64,000 bases of DNA from Clostridia bacterium (GTDB taxonomy: Bacteria; Bacillota; Clostridia; Lachnospirales; Lachnospiraceae), in contig QKJQ01000016.1 in the NCBI GenBank assembly GCA_003249225.1, positions 1 to 64,000 on the forward strand, in the 5' to 3' direction. Position 1 is the stretch's first letter. Each line of letters opens with the position of its first letter. This document shows positions 1 through 9,497 of the stretch, one piece after another. The position numbers and the translations under genes are program-made. The notes below the pieces were generated by a model, which saw only the letters and a program-made list of their open reading frames with translations, searched no databases and had not been told where the DNA came from.

Positions 1-147
1 TGATCCGAGGGACCCGTTTACGGGTAGCAAGTAAACCAACGCATGGCTGGCAGGCCAACTTATAAGCACACTTGTGTGCAGCTAGTAGTATTAGGGCTAT
101 GCCCGAAAATGAAATACCACCCGCTATGCGGGTGGATAATTATTCAA
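1..147 (+). mobile_element. Probable right end of an IS200/IS605-type element
   Basis: The first 147 bases hold a series of compact hairpins and no credible ORF. The last is a perfect 8-bp stem (CCACCCGC at 117-124, loop TAT, GCGGGTGG at 128-135), followed by a short AT linker and TCAA at 144-147. A subterminal hairpin a few bases inside a TCAA-type cleavage site is the known layout of IS608-like right ends, where TnpA binds the hairpin. Upstream stems (GCACAC/GTGTGC near 66-79, GGGC/GCCC near 95-103) would suit the omega-RNA that overlaps the 3' end of tnpB in such elements. The tnpB gene would lie left of the window, so the identification rests on end structure only. Confidence 0.5.
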
Positions 148-192
148 TGCTCGGATAAAGAATAAACGATATATTAAAAGAGTATAAAAACC

Positions 193-223
193 TTGACATA
201 AAGCCAACTTTAGCCTGTATGAT
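193..223 (+). promoter_or_regulatory. Possible promoter of the LysE-family gene
   Basis: TTGACA at 193-198 and an extended TG-TATGAT at 216-223 precede the LysE gene. The spacer is 19 bp, longer than the 17 bp preferred by housekeeping sigma factor, so the site may need an activator or may be weak. It lies just downstream of the IS end. Confidence 0.35.
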
Positions 224-245
224 AAAATAAAAAAGAGTGGCGATT

Positions 246-857
246 ATGGAGTTTTTAGTAAAAGGTATTCTGATCGGTATAATGTTTGGAGTTCCGGTAG
301 GTACGGTGGGAACCATGACGATACAAAAGACAATGTCGCATGGTGTCAAAGCAGGTATTACAACCGGACTTGGTTCGTCGACAGCAGACTGTCTCTATGC
401 CATTGTCGGTGTTCTGGGATTGAATATCATAATGGATTTTCTATTTCGGTATGAAGTCTGGATCAATGCAGCTGGTGGTATTTTTTTACTCATTATGGGT
501 ATCCGTACGATAAGAAAACAGGAATCATCGAAGACGGAAGAAAAAGAGACAGGACTATTTCAATCCTATGCAGCGGCTTTTGTTGTAGGGATTACCAATC
601 CCGTTGTAATAGTAACCTTTCTTTTTGCATTCACATTTTTTGAAATTCCGGCTCCATTAGCCTATATAAATGGGCTATCGCTGGTTTTTGGCGTTTTTAC
701 AGGTACATTGTTCTGGTGGATCAGCTTGTCTGTCTTGATAGGCCGACTTAAGGAAAAAGGAGCCATTCAACGAATAAAACATAAAAACAGAATCTTTGGT
801 ATTATATACATCATTTTTTCGTTCCTTATTTTTGGAAGAATGCTGTTTGGAGCATAG
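246..857 (+). CDS. LysE/RhtB-family amino-acid exporter
   Basis: Small polytopic membrane protein of about 203 residues with six hydrophobic segments. The N-terminal GxxxGVPVG stretch and the central N-P motif (GITNPVVIVTF) are typical of LysE/RhtB translocators, which export amino acids by proton antiport. The open frame can begin at GTG 237, but AAGAG(TGG) lies within that extension and fits as the ribosome site for ATG 246. It is the first gene after the IS end and sits 36 bases before the next gene, so co-transcription with the Ntn-hydrolase is possible. The substrate cannot be told from sequence. Confidence 0.8.
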   Translation: MEFLVKGILIGIMFGVPVGTVGTMTIQKTMSHGVKAGITTGLGSSTADCLYAIVGVLGLNIIMDFLFRYEVWINAAGGIFLLIMGIRTIRKQESSKTEEKETGLFQSYAAAFVVGITNPVVIVTFLFAFTFFEIPAPLAYINGLSLVFGVFTGTLFWWISLSVLIGRLKEKGAIQRIKHKNRIFGIIYIIFSFLIFGRMLFGA

Positions 858-893
858 GAACAAAAAGTAACAAAGAAACGAATGGAGGGAAAC

Positions 894-1949
894 GTGAGAA
901 AAAGAAAATTAGGTTGTCTGATTGTTCTTATTATAATTCTGGTAGCAATATTGGCGGCTGTTGCAGCATTTTTGGTTTTCAGAAGAGGTCATTCGATGAG
1001 TCGATCTGATGCAGTGGAAATGCTGGAAGATGGCTTGTCTTTCATTCAATACGATGGAGATTATGGATTTGATGAATTTTTGGAGCAGGGCGGCGCCAGA
1101 AAAGATAGTGATGTCGTTAGTTTTATGATGAAATATCTTGGTGCGGATGCACTGACAGGCATGTCATTTCAGGATCTGAATTTTGGTTGCAGCAGCATTT
1201 CGGTGAAAGATGAGAAGAACGAATATATCTTCGGAAGGAATTTTGACTGGATGCCCTGCAATGCACTGATTGTTAAGACAGAGTCGGAAGGTGATTACGT
1301 TTCGATATCGACTGTGAATCTTGACTTTATTGTGGGTATCCCGCTTGCAAGCCTCCCCAAACAAATACTGGCAGAAATCGTTCAGTATGCACCGTTAGAC
1401 GGTATGAATGAAAAAGGATTTGTGGTTTCTGTCAATATGATTCAGGATTCCGACACGATTGATCAGAATACAGACAGACCGGATATTACAACAACGACAG
1501 CAATCCGTCTGCTGCTCAACAAGGCAGCTTCTGTTGAAGAAGCACTGTCCATTCTTAGCGAGTATGATCTGCATGCATCCATGAATTATATGGTACATTT
1601 TGCTATGGCCGATACCTCAGGGCGCAGTGTTGTCGTTGAATATGTGAATAATGAAATGGTCGTAACAGAAACGAAAGTCGTTACCAATTTTTATCTGGCA
1701 CAGGGAGAAAAGCAGGGAATCGGTACAAAACAGTCTCATGAACGATATGATATTCTGACGAAGCTGCTGGAGACGAACCCTCTTCTTGGTATGGATGATA
1801 TAAAGAATGCGCTCAGCAGTGTAAGCAAGAATAATTTTACGGGTTTTGAAACGACAGAATGGAGTATTGTATTTAACCAGACAACAGGGGAAGTGAATTA
1901 CTATCACAGAGAGAATTTTAATAATAAATATACCTTTACGCTGAAGTAA
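894..1949 (+). CDS. Membrane-anchored choloylglycine-hydrolase/acyltransferase-like Ntn-hydrolase
   Basis: Protein of about 351 residues with one N-terminal transmembrane segment (about 6-28) and an extracytoplasmic catalytic domain. F-G-C-S-S near residue 100 offers the nucleophile cysteine, and G-R-N-F-D-W about 20 residues later matches the G-R-N-x-D motif of the linear amide C-N hydrolase superfamily (bile-salt hydrolase, penicillin acylase, C45 acyltransferases). In those enzymes the Cys is exposed by autoproteolysis; here a long pre-sequence and membrane anchor precede it. An ATG at 882 is in frame, but GGAGG at 884-888 sits 5 bases before GTG 894, which I take as the start. The substrate is unknown, and bile-salt hydrolase should not be assumed. 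Confidence 0.7.
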   Translation: MRKRKLGCLIVLIIILVAILAAVAAFLVFRRGHSMSRSDAVEMLEDGLSFIQYDGDYGFDEFLEQGGARKDSDVVSFMMKYLGADALTGMSFQDLNFGCSSISVKDEKNEYIFGRNFDWMPCNALIVKTESEGDYVSISTVNLDFIVGIPLASLPKQILAEIVQYAPLDGMNEKGFVVSVNMIQDSDTIDQNTDRPDITTTTAIRLLLNKAASVEEALSILSEYDLHASMNYMVHFAMADTSGRSVVVEYVNNEMVVTETKVVTNFYLAQGEKQGIGTKQSHERYDILTKLLETNPLLGMDDIKNALSSVSKNNFTGFETTEWSIVFNQTTGEVNYYHRENFNNKYTFTLK

Positions 1950-1978
1950 TCGTAGGTCATAAAAAGAAATGAGGTTGC

Positions 1979-3334
1979 ATGAAATATCTAGTATTATTGT
2001 TTCAACTAATCCGATCGAAAAACATGAAAAAGAAAAGCCCGGAGAGAATCAGAAAAATTCAGGAAAAAAGGCTTACGAAACTGTTGAAATATGTATATCA
2101 TAATTCGGCGTATTACCATAACCTTTTTACAAAAGCCGGTATCAGTGAGAAAAACATAGGCAAAAGCAAGCTGCAGTCCATACCAGTCACAGATAAAAAA
2201 ACCTTTTTTGAAAATTTCGATGCTATAGTGACACAGAATGATATTACACAGGAAGAGATAAGAGAGTTTGACAGAAGGGAAAAGACCAGGGAAAGTAAAT
2301 TTAAGAATAAGTATCATATTGTACATTCATCAGGCAGCACTGGAATTCCAAGCTTTTTTCTTTATGATGAGAAAGCATGGAACAGCATGCTGGTCGGAAT
2401 CTTACGGGCTGCATTATGGGATATGGGATCGGTTGCCTTAATGAAGCACCTGATCGAAAAGCCAAGACTGGTATTTATTGCAGCAACGGATGGAAGATAT
2501 GGCGGAACAATGGCAGTCGGGGACGGTGTTGGAGGTCTGGGCATTGACCAGATCCATCTTGATATAAAAATGCCGATGTCAAAATGGATAGCAGAGCTTA
2601 AAAGGTTCAAGCCCAATGTAATTGTCGGGTATCCTACTGCAATAAAGATACTCTGTGAACTGATAGAAAAAAATGAATTGCAGCTAAGCCCCATTTTGGT
2701 CGTTTCATGCGGCGAATTTCTTGGATCAGGTATACGACAATACATTGAAAAAATTATGGGGACTTCCGTAATTAATCTATATGGTGCAAGTGAATCCCTC
2801 GCTCTTGGAGTTGAGTCCAGTCAAAAGAATGGAATGGTCCTGTTCGATGATATGAATGTGGTAGAAGTTATGGAAGATGCCATATATATTACTTCACTGT
2901 ATAATTTTGCGCAGCCACTCATCCGGTATAAGCTGACAGATCAACTGGAGCTCATGCCGGCCAAAGAAGGGGATGATTGTCCATTTACAAGAGCGGAAAA
3001 ATTTTTGGGGCGAAATGAAGATATACTTTGGTTTACGGACAGTGCAGGAAAAAAGGAGTTCTTACATCCTCTTGCCATTGAAGGGTTTTGTGAAGAAGGG
3101 CTGCTGGATTACCAGTTTGTTCAGGATGGAATAAGCTCTTTCAGAATGATCGCGGAAAGCAGCGATGAGACAAAAAAGGATAAAATAAGGAATAAGATCA
3201 CGAAAGAAATGAGAATTATTTTATCAGAAAAAGGGTTAGACTATGTAGCTTTTTCAATTGAATTCACAGATAATATTTTAGCGGATAAAAAAACAGGAAA
3301 GAAACCCCTGATTCTAAAAGAAAAGCAACGATAA
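1979..3334 (+). CDS. Phenylacetate-CoA ligase-like (PaaK/CapK) adenylate-forming enzyme
   Basis: Protein of 451 residues. The Ser/Thr/Gly-rich loop SSGSTG (about 120) and the Y-G-A-S-E motif (about 270) are the phosphate-binding and A5 motifs of adenylate-forming enzymes. The N-terminus (short helices with Y-H-N-S-A-Y-Y) and overall length match the PaaK/CapK branch rather than classic acyl-CoA synthetases. Members activate carboxylic acids as adenylates, often for cell-surface polymers or aromatic acid metabolism. ATG 1979 has a GAGG 5 to 6 bases upstream. It follows the Ntn-hydrolase by 29 bases, so a shared operon acting on acyl or amide substrates is plausible. The substrate is not identifiable. 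Confidence 0.7.
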   Translation: MKYLVLLFQLIRSKNMKKKSPERIRKIQEKRLTKLLKYVYHNSAYYHNLFTKAGISEKNIGKSKLQSIPVTDKKTFFENFDAIVTQNDITQEEIREFDRREKTRESKFKNKYHIVHSSGSTGIPSFFLYDEKAWNSMLVGILRAALWDMGSVALMKHLIEKPRLVFIAATDGRYGGTMAVGDGVGGLGIDQIHLDIKMPMSKWIAELKRFKPNVIVGYPTAIKILCELIEKNELQLSPILVVSCGEFLGSGIRQYIEKIMGTSVINLYGASESLALGVESSQKNGMVLFDDMNVVEVMEDAIYITSLYNFAQPLIRYKLTDQLELMPAKEGDDCPFTRAEKFLGRNEDILWFTDSAGKKEFLHPLAIEGFCEEGLLDYQFVQDGISSFRMIAESSDETKKDKIRNKITKEMRIILSEKGLDYVAFSIEFTDNILADKKTGKKPLILKEKQR

Positions 3335-3434
3335 ACAGGGACATAGTGCTGTCTGGAACAGAAGTTACGATTGTTTAGAATAGAAGATTCGTTTGCCTTG
3401 AATAGAAGATAATACCAGACAAGAGAAAAAGTGC

Positions 3435-3463
3435 TTGCAAAAACAAAAGAAAGCTACTATTAT
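3435..3463 (+). promoter_or_regulatory. Sigma-A-type promoter for the MATE gene
   Basis: TTGCAA at 3435-3440 and TATTAT at 3458-3463 are separated by exactly 17 bp. Transcription from about 3470 would give a leader of about 140 bases before the GTG start of the MATE gene, long enough for a regulatory RNA. Confidence 0.6.
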
Positions 3464-3542
3464 ATGGAAGCAAATATAGTAGAGCAGTCATACAATAAAA
3501 TACCGGAGTCGAGTAACAAAGATGTTATGATCAGGATACTAG

Positions 3543-3574
3543 GGTAGGTAACGTAATGTTGCCTATCATTCTTT
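3543..3574 (+). promoter_or_regulatory. Terminator-like hairpin in the MATE gene leader
   Basis: GGTAGGTAAC (3543-3552) pairs with GTTGCCTATC (3558-3567) over 10 positions with two G-U wobbles, around a GTAAT loop. ATTCTTTT follows. It lies between the promoter at 3435 and the start at 3609, so it could attenuate expression. A second small stem (TAACA/TGTTA near 3512-3526) lies upstream. Confidence 0.45.
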
Positions 3575-3608
3575 TGCGCATTTTTAGTATTTTCGGAGGA
3601 TTACAAAG

Positions 3609-4979
3609 GTGAAGAGCAGGTCAGTTCACAACCAAGGTAATAAATGCGGGACATTAAATATGACAGAGGGCGATCCGAAGAAACTGATCCTCTCATTTGC
3701 CATTCCGATATTTATAAGTCAGTTGTTTCAACAGTTTTATAACATAACAGATTCCGTAATTGTCGGAAATTTTCTTGGAAAAGCAGAGTTGGCCGCAGTC
3801 AGCTCATCTGGAACCTTAATTTTTATGATCATAAGCATGTTCATTGGTATTTCTGCTGGTGCAGGCGTTGTGATCTCGAAGTACTTTGGGGCAAAAGATT
3901 ATGAAAAAATGCAGAAAGCAATTCATACTACCGTTGCTTTTGGTGTTGTGGCCGGTCTGATTCTTACCATATTTGGTGTTATAGCAACACCAACAATCCT
4001 TCGTTGGATGAAAACTGACCCGGAGGTAATGCCAAACTCCATAGTATATTTTCGTAATTACTTCATGGGAGCGATGGGAATCGCCTTATACAATATATTT
4101 AATGGTGTTTTAAATGCCATGGGCGACAGTAAGCGTCCTTTGTACTATCTGATTCTATCCTCTGTTCTGAATGTGATCCTGGATCTTGTGTTCATTAAAG
4201 TGTTTTCGTTCGGAGTTGGCTCGGTAGCAGCTGCGACAGCAATATCCCAGACACTGAGTGCATTTTTATGCTTTTTATATCTTCATAAGAGCGGAACAAT
4301 ATTTCAGCTTCACATAAAGCAGATTAGATTTTACAAAGGATTTCTGCGGGAGATCATGCGGATGGGTCTGCCCTCCGGTGTTCAGAATTCAGTCATTGGG
4401 TTTGCCAATGTTATTGTACAAAGCAACATAAATACTTTTTACGAGGACGCTATGGCAGGATACGGGGCTTATGTAAAGATCGAAGGCTTTGGATTCCTGC
4501 CCATAACCTGTTTTTCACTGGCACTGGCCACCTACATCAGTCAGAATGTAGGGGCCGGCAAGATGGACCGGGTGCGAAAAGGGGCAAATTTTGGTATTCT
4601 GACAGCAATGATCATAGCAGAAGTAATTGGGGTTCTGATATTCCTTGGTGCACCGTTCCTGATTGGTCTTTTTAATAAGGACAGCAGCGTTATGAATTTT
4701 GGAGTAGAACAGATCAGAGTCGAGGCTTTGTTCTACTTTTTACTTGCTTTTTCAAATGTTGCAGCTGGGGCCTTCCGTGGTGCAGGGAAAGCACTCTACC
4801 CGATGTTCGTCATGCTGTCAGTCTGGTGTGTGTTCAGAATCTTCTATATAGCGGCAGCAATGAATATAAGACATGATATAACGTTGATCTATATGGCTTA
4901 TCCAATAACCTGGGCGATAAGTTCCATCATTTTATTTATTGTATATAAGCGGGGAAAATGGATGCAATTGGTACCATAA
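3609..4979 (+). CDS. MATE-family multidrug/Na+ antiporter
   Basis: Membrane protein of 456 residues with 12 predicted helices in two repeats. The opening region (MTEGDPKKLILSFAIPIF, then Q-L-F-Q-Q-F-Y-N) and the internal ALYNIFNGVLNAMGDS stretch are characteristic of DinF/NorM-like MATE exporters from Firmicutes, which expel cationic drugs or toxic metabolites in exchange for Na+ or H+. GTG 3609 is supported by GGAGG at 3595-3599. The gene has its own promoter and leader and is followed by a LysR regulator 126 bases later, which may control it. The native substrate is unknown. Confidence 0.88.
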   Translation: MKSRSVHNQGNKCGTLNMTEGDPKKLILSFAIPIFISQLFQQFYNITDSVIVGNFLGKAELAAVSSSGTLIFMIISMFIGISAGAGVVISKYFGAKDYEKMQKAIHTTVAFGVVAGLILTIFGVIATPTILRWMKTDPEVMPNSIVYFRNYFMGAMGIALYNIFNGVLNAMGDSKRPLYYLILSSVLNVILDLVFIKVFSFGVGSVAAATAISQTLSAFLCFLYLHKSGTIFQLHIKQIRFYKGFLREIMRMGLPSGVQNSVIGFANVIVQSNINTFYEDAMAGYGAYVKIEGFGFLPITCFSLALATYISQNVGAGKMDRVRKGANFGILTAMIIAEVIGVLIFLGAPFLIGLFNKDSSVMNFGVEQIRVEALFYFLLAFSNVAAGAFRGAGKALYPMFVMLSVWCVFRIFYIAAAMNIRHDITLIYMAYPITWAISSIILFIVYKRGKWMQLVP

Positions 4980-5105
4980 AGATTGCTCGAACTTTTTTTG
5001 ATTTTTGACCAGTATGCATTTTTAAAAAATGAGGATTTGCCAAAAAAGTCATTCATTATTTGCATTTTATATGATAAAATACAAAAAAAAGTTTTGGGGG
5101 AAGCA

Positions 5106-5978
5106 ATGCTGGATAAAAAAATTAAATATTTTTTAACTGTCGTAGAAGAGGGGTCATTTTCGGCAGCAGCCAGAAAATTGCTGTTATCACAATCAGCACT
5201 GTCACAACAGGTCACGATACTGGAATCAGAACTGTCTGTGAAACTTTTTGACAGGGAGGGTTACAGGCCAAGCCTAACACACAGCGGTAAGCGCTATTAT
5301 AAGGTATGTCGTGATTTGCAGGTGCAGTACAGGGAAATGGTGGAAGATCTTACTGTACTTGAAAAGAACTTCATTACAATTGGATTTACAGGGTCTTCTG
5401 AAAACAGAGAATTAAGAACATTGATCAGGGAATTTCAGAATGAGTATCCGGATGTGACATTTTCTTTTCTGGAAGGAAATTTCGAAGAAGTTTTTAATAA
5501 CCTGAGAAACCATGATGTGGATATTGCCTTTGGTCTGGAAAGTGAAGCTTCCGGCTATTCAGATATATCCTATTATCAACTCTATGAATATGAAATCTGT
5601 ATAATCTGTGCCTGTTCACACCCTCTTGCAGCAAGGGATGAGATAGATGTCTCGGAAGTTAAAAATGAAGATCTGATTGTTTTGTCGAGAAATTTTGGAA
5701 GACGGACGTATGCACAATTCATGCAGTCCCTAGATGCGGACGGTATGGATTCACACATAAAAAAAACAGTTGATACCTTCGACGAACTTATGTTTAATGT
5801 AGTAATCGGTGAGGGTATTGCAATTGTTGGTGGAAATGTGGTTGGTGACAGTGATGTAAAAGCAGTTAAACTTAATCACACAAATCATAAAAGTGCATAT
5901 GTGGTAGGGTATAGGAAAGACCAGATCAATCCTGTTCACGAAAAGTTTATTAAAAAATCACGTAAATTTTTCTCGTGA
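5106..5978 (+). CDS. LysR-family transcriptional regulator
   Basis: Regulator of 290 residues. Residues 1-60 form the winged helix-turn-helix: F-S-A-A-A-R-K-L-L-L-S-Q-S-A-L-S-Q-Q matches the LysR recognition helix. Residues 90-290 form the periplasmic-binding-protein-like effector domain. The frame is open back to 4983, but the LysR consensus begins at ATG 5106, preceded by a GGGGGAAG ribosome site. Same strand as the MATE gene rather than divergent, so it may be read through from it. The effector cannot be predicted. Confidence 0.88.
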   Translation: MLDKKIKYFLTVVEEGSFSAAARKLLLSQSALSQQVTILESELSVKLFDREGYRPSLTHSGKRYYKVCRDLQVQYREMVEDLTVLEKNFITIGFTGSSENRELRTLIREFQNEYPDVTFSFLEGNFEEVFNNLRNHDVDIAFGLESEASGYSDISYYQLYEYEICIICACSHPLAARDEIDVSEVKNEDLIVLSRNFGRRTYAQFMQSLDADGMDSHIKKTVDTFDELMFNVVIGEGIAIVGGNVVGDSDVKAVKLNHTNHKSAYVVGYRKDQINPVHEKFIKKSRKFFS

Positions 5979-6189
5979 CATAAATTTCTATAAGATGAAC
6001 TTATTGAGTTTTCAAGGTTTTTACTCACTATTTTTTTGAAAATATAGAAATTACAATAGGTTCTGTACTACTGTTTCTATTGTCATATACTGTATTTGGG
6101 GACTGTATATGATTTTCTGAATAATCGTAATTTACCCTGTACTAAATTAATATCAGTGAAACTAAAATTATTAAATTACTCTTATGAAT
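5979..6189. other. AT-rich non-coding stretch before the riboswitch
   Basis: No gene is seen. The stretch presumably contains the promoter for the riboswitch-chemoreceptor transcript, but I found no -35/-10 pair with good spacing. No clear terminator for the LysR gene was found either. Confidence 0.5.
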
Positions 6190-6271
6190 CATGGCAAAAT
6201 TGATGAAAGTCAATGACGCAAAGCTATAGGACCTTTAAAATGGTAGCCAGTTGCCGTGAGAGTTTTTTTTT
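6190..6271 (+). promoter_or_regulatory. c-di-GMP-I (GEMM) riboswitch
   Basis: The conserved cores of the GEMM-I aptamer are present: GACGCAAAGC at 6215-6224 and GGTAGCCAG at 6242-6250. They are enclosed by an 8-bp P1 helix, CATGGCAA (6190-6197) with TTGCCGTG (6251-6258, one G-U pair). This RNA binds cyclic di-GMP and commonly precedes motility, chemotaxis and c-di-GMP-turnover genes; here a chemoreceptor follows. P1 is followed after four bases by a run of nine T at 6263-6271, so a ligand-stabilised P1 could itself act as a terminator (an OFF switch). The direction of control is inference. Confidence 0.88.
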
Positions 6272-6444
6272 GTTATTTGAATCGTAAACATCAGTATGCT
6301 AATTCTTTTATTACTGCCGAAATCGTTGAGCATTAAATCATTGATTTAGCAATATTTTGAAGTATGCGTAAGTGCATACTTCAAGAAACAAAGGACATGG
6401 ATGTGGTATTCCACTGTGAAAAAATTAACAAAGGAGTAATTAGG

Positions 6445-8448
6445 ATGAGAAGTATTAAGTTCAAAATGATGGTGGCATTTATTTCGATTATTGTGCTGTC
6501 ATTATCAGTTGTTTGCGTGTTATCGATCACCAGTTTTAAAAAGTCGACCGAAGCAGCTGTAGTAGAAAGACTGGATGAACTTGCTGAAATTACGGCAGAC
6601 CGTATTGACGGGGAGATAAACACGCTGTCCATCATTGCGAAGATGGTCGCGGGAAATCGTGAAGTAATGAATCTTTTAAGTTCAGACAGCAATAGTGTAT
6701 CAGACAAGGAAATGGTACAGATGGCAATGAGCCTTCAAAAGGAGAACTCAGAAGGTATTGTTCAAACCATAGGTGTTGTAAACAAAGAAGGAGAAATCAT
6801 TCTTAGTGATACAACCATTGATCCGGGACAGAATATAGCTGAAAGAGGGTATTTTCAGGAAACTATGAGTTCGGGACAGGAATCCTACAGTGATGTTGTT
6901 GTATCGGTAGCAACCGGAGCCTATGTTGTTGTTGTATGTGACCCGGTAGTGGTCGATGAAAATATCGTGGGTGCCGTAATTGTTGCAGTTGATTTTGGTA
7001 TAATACAAAATATTGTAAACGAAATTTCAGTTTTTGAAAATGGATATGCCTATATGTTCCAACAAGATGGACTCATGGTAGCTTATCCATCCGAAGAAAA
7101 ACAGATGACATTAAATCTGTCCGAATGCACAGATCAGGCTGATCAGATACTTAATAATATTGCTGCGGGTACAACGGGTGAACTCTTCTATACATATAAT
7201 GATGTATATAAATATGTGCGTTACACGCCGGTTGGTAACTGGGGACTTGCAGTAACAGCAAATTATGATGATTATATGTCAGCGGCCAATGCAGTAATGA
7301 GGAATATTATAATTATTGTAATAATCAGTGTCGTTATTGCGGTAGTAACAATTATTATATTTACAATGCTTGCATTGATCAATCCACTGAATTATCTGAA
7401 GAACGAGATGGCTTATGCTGGAAATGGAGATTTTTCACGAAAAGTAACCATAACGAAAAAAGATGAGATCGGACAGATCGGAAATGCCTTTGTGTCTATG
7501 GCAGGGCAGCTCAAGAATCTTCTTGGTATCGTGGGGCAAAAATGTCTGAATGTTAGTTCATCCGCACAGGAATTAAATGCCAGTGTTGAAGAAATCGATG
7601 CACAGATCAACACAGTTCAGATTTCAACGCAGGAGATTGCGGCAGGAATGCAGGAAACATCGGCTTCCATCGAACAGGTAAGTGCATCAAGTCAACAGAT
7701 TCTTGAATATGCCAGTGGACTGCTTGAAGAAGTTACAGCCGGTAATAAGAATGCATTGGAAGTTGCTGACCGTGCCGTAAAACTTAAAGAATCAGCTGTA
7801 AAATCACGTGATGAAGCAAATCATATATATAGTTCAAAACAAATACAGATAAAGAAATCAATTGAACGTGCAAAGGTTGTTCACGAGATCGTTATTATGG
7901 CAGATACGATTCAAAAGATATCAGATGACACGAATTTGCTTGCGTTGAATGCTGCTATCGAAGCAGCGCGTGCCGGCGAACACGGACGAGGATTTGCGGT
8001 AGTCGCAGAAGAAGTTCGTGCACTGGCCGAGAATTCAAAGAATACGGTAAATCAGATCAATGTGCTGGTAGAAGAAGTAAATCAGGCTTTTGCTGATATA
8101 TCGGTAAACTCAGAGGAACTGCTTTCCTTTATTGATGGTAAAGTTATTGTCGATTATAATAATCTTGTCAGCACAGGAGAACAGTATCTGAAAGACTCAG
8201 AGTACGTGAAAGGCGTTATGGAAATCTTCAACGGACAGTCTTTTAAAATCAGTGAATCGATCCATCAGGTAAATGACGCACTCGGAGCTGTCGTTGCTGC
8301 GATTCAACAAAGCACAGCAAGCAGTCAGCTGATCAATGATAACATTGAAGGTGTTAAGGAAGCGATGAATACAGTACTTGAAGTTGCAAATTCTCAGGCG
8401 ATAATGGCAGGGGATCTGAATTCAGAAGTGAATAAATTTAAGATCTGA
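6445..8448 (+). CDS. Methyl-accepting chemotaxis protein under c-di-GMP riboswitch control
   Basis: Chemoreceptor of about 667 residues. Order: TM1 (about 8-30), extracellular Cache-type sensor (about 35-278), TM2 (about 282-305), HAMP (about 306-360), then a long cytoplasmic coiled coil. The highly conserved hairpin tip ([19 protein letters not shown], about 492-520) binds CheA/CheW. Ligands of Cache receptors are often amino or organic acids; the specific one is unknown. An upstream in-frame ATG at 6364 exists, but AAAGGAG at 6430-6436 places the start at ATG 6445. Transcription passes through the c-di-GMP-I riboswitch, linking taxis to the sessile/motile second messenger. Confidence 0.9.
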   Translation: MRSIKFKMMVAFISIIVLSLSVVCVLSITSFKKSTEAAVVERLDELAEITADRIDGEINTLSIIAKMVAGNREVMNLLSSDSNSVSDKEMVQMAMSLQKENSEGIVQTIGVVNKEGEIILSDTTIDPGQNIAERGYFQETMSSGQESYSDVVVSVATGAYVVVVCDPVVVDENIVGAVIVAVDFGIIQNIVNEISVFENGYAYMFQQDGLMVAYPSEEKQMTLNLSECTDQADQILNNIAAGTTGELFYTYNDVYKYVRYTPVGNWGLAVTANYDDYMSAANAVMRNIIIIVIISVVIAVVTIIIFTMLALINPLNYLKNEMAYAGNGDFSRKVTITKKDEIGQIGNAFVSMAGQLKNLLGIVGQKCLNVSSSAQELNASVEEIDAQINTVQISTQEIAAGMQETSASIEQVSASSQQILEYASGLLEEVTAGNKNALEVADRAVKLKESAVKSRDEANHIYSSKQIQIKKSIERAKVVHEIVIMADTIQKISDDTNLLALNAAIEAARAGEHGRGFAVVAEEVRALAENSKNTVNQINVLVEEVNQAFADISVNSEELLSFIDGKVIVDYNNLVSTGEQYLKDSEYVKGVMEIFNGQSFKISESIHQVNDALGAVVAAIQQSTASSQLINDNIEGVKEAMNTVLEVANSQAIMAGDLNSEVNKFKI

Positions 8449-8478
8449 TTCTGTCAGTAAAATAATATCTTATAGAAT

Positions 8479-8543
8479 AAAAACCAAAGTTTGTTATAAC
8501 AATCCAAAGTTTACGTGATTGTTTTCATTCTTTGGTTTTTTTA
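8479..8543 (+). terminator. Terminator after the chemoreceptor gene
   Basis: AAAAACCAAAG (8479-8489) pairs with CTTTGGTTTTT (8530-8540), and the T-run continues after it. The 40-base interior is AT-rich. It separates the chemoreceptor from the ABC importer operon. Confidence 0.65.
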
Positions 8544-8594
8544 TAATTTTATCAGTAATTGAAAACAAAGTAAAAATGTAATCCTGGGGGCAGA

Positions 8595-9497
8595 ATGAAA
8601 CAATTTATCAAGAACATCAAAAAGTTTAAATGGCATTACATCATGATCTTATGTGGCATCGCATGTCTGATTTTCTTTAGTTACATCCCCATGACCGGTC
8701 TGCAGATCGCTTTTCGGAATTTCAAACCGGGGAATACCGTATGGAACGCAAAATGGGTAGGCTTAAAGAACTTCTGGTTCCTTCAGGATTTGGAGTTCTG
8801 GAGAATTGTAAAGAATACATTTGTCCTGACCGGTGCAAGATTTCTGATTTCGTTTCCCGCACCCATCGTTTTGGCATTGCTGATCAATGAAGTAAAGAAT
8901 ACATATTTTAAAAGAATTGTTCAATCGATTACCTACATTCCTCATTTTATTTCATGGATCGTTATTGCCTATATTCTGGATTCCTTCCTTTCTCCCTACG
9001 GTGGAATCATAAATCAGCTGATTGAAAAGTTTGGTGGAACATCGGTCTTTTTTATGGGAAGTAACAGCTGGTTTGTTCCTATCGTAACAATATCAAGTGT
9101 GTGGAAGGATGTCGGTTGGGGAACCATAATCTATCTGGCGGCAATTACCTCGATCGATCCGGAACTATACGAGGCTGCGATGCTTGATGGCGCGGGAAGA
9201 TGGGCGAAAATGAAGCATATAACATTTCCATCCATCCGGCCAACAATCGTACTGCTCTTGATTTTAAGTATGCCGAATCTGATCAATGCAGGGATTGACT
9301 CTATCTATCCTTTGATGAACAATGCAAACCTTGAGGTCTCAACCGTACTTGATACGTACGTGTTGATCAATGGACTGCAACTTGGAAAGTACAGTCTGGC
9401 AACAGCAATCGGAATGATCTCATCAATAGTCAGTTTGCTATTGATTTTACTGACAAACAAGATCGCAAATAAAGTTTCAGGAGAAGGATTATGGTAA
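8595..9497 (+). CDS. Carbohydrate ABC transporter permease, LplB family
   Basis: Permease of 300 residues with about six transmembrane helices. The opening W-H-Y-I-M-I-L-C-G and S-Y-I-P-M-T-G-L-Q-I-A-F-R-N segments are typical of LplB/UgpA-like CUT1 permeases. The E-A-A-M-L-D-G-A-G-R-W motif near residue 195 is the EAA loop that docks the ATPase. It forms a heterodimer with the next permease, overlapping it by 7 bases. GGGGG precedes ATG 8595. No ATPase gene is present; such importers generally borrow a shared MsmX-type ATPase. Confidence 0.88.
   Translation: MKQFIKNIKKFKWHYIMILCGIACLIFFSYIPMTGLQIAFRNFKPGNTVWNAKWVGLKNFWFLQDLEFWRIVKNTFVLTGARFLISFPAPIVLALLINEVKNTYFKRIVQSITYIPHFISWIVIAYILDSFLSPYGGIINQLIEKFGGTSVFFMGSNSWFVPIVTISSVWKDVGWGTIIYLAAITSIDPELYEAAMLDGAGRWAKMKHITFPSIRPTIVLLLILSMPNLINAGIDSIYPLMNNANLEVSTVLDTYVLINGLQLGKYSLATAIGMISSIVSLLLILLTNKIANKVSGEGLW

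Noticed and set aside
66-80. Another copy of the start-proximal hairpin family
   Set aside because: The GCACAC/GTGTGC stem follows AACTTATAA but is not followed by a ribosome site or gene; it fits better as part of the IS end structure.
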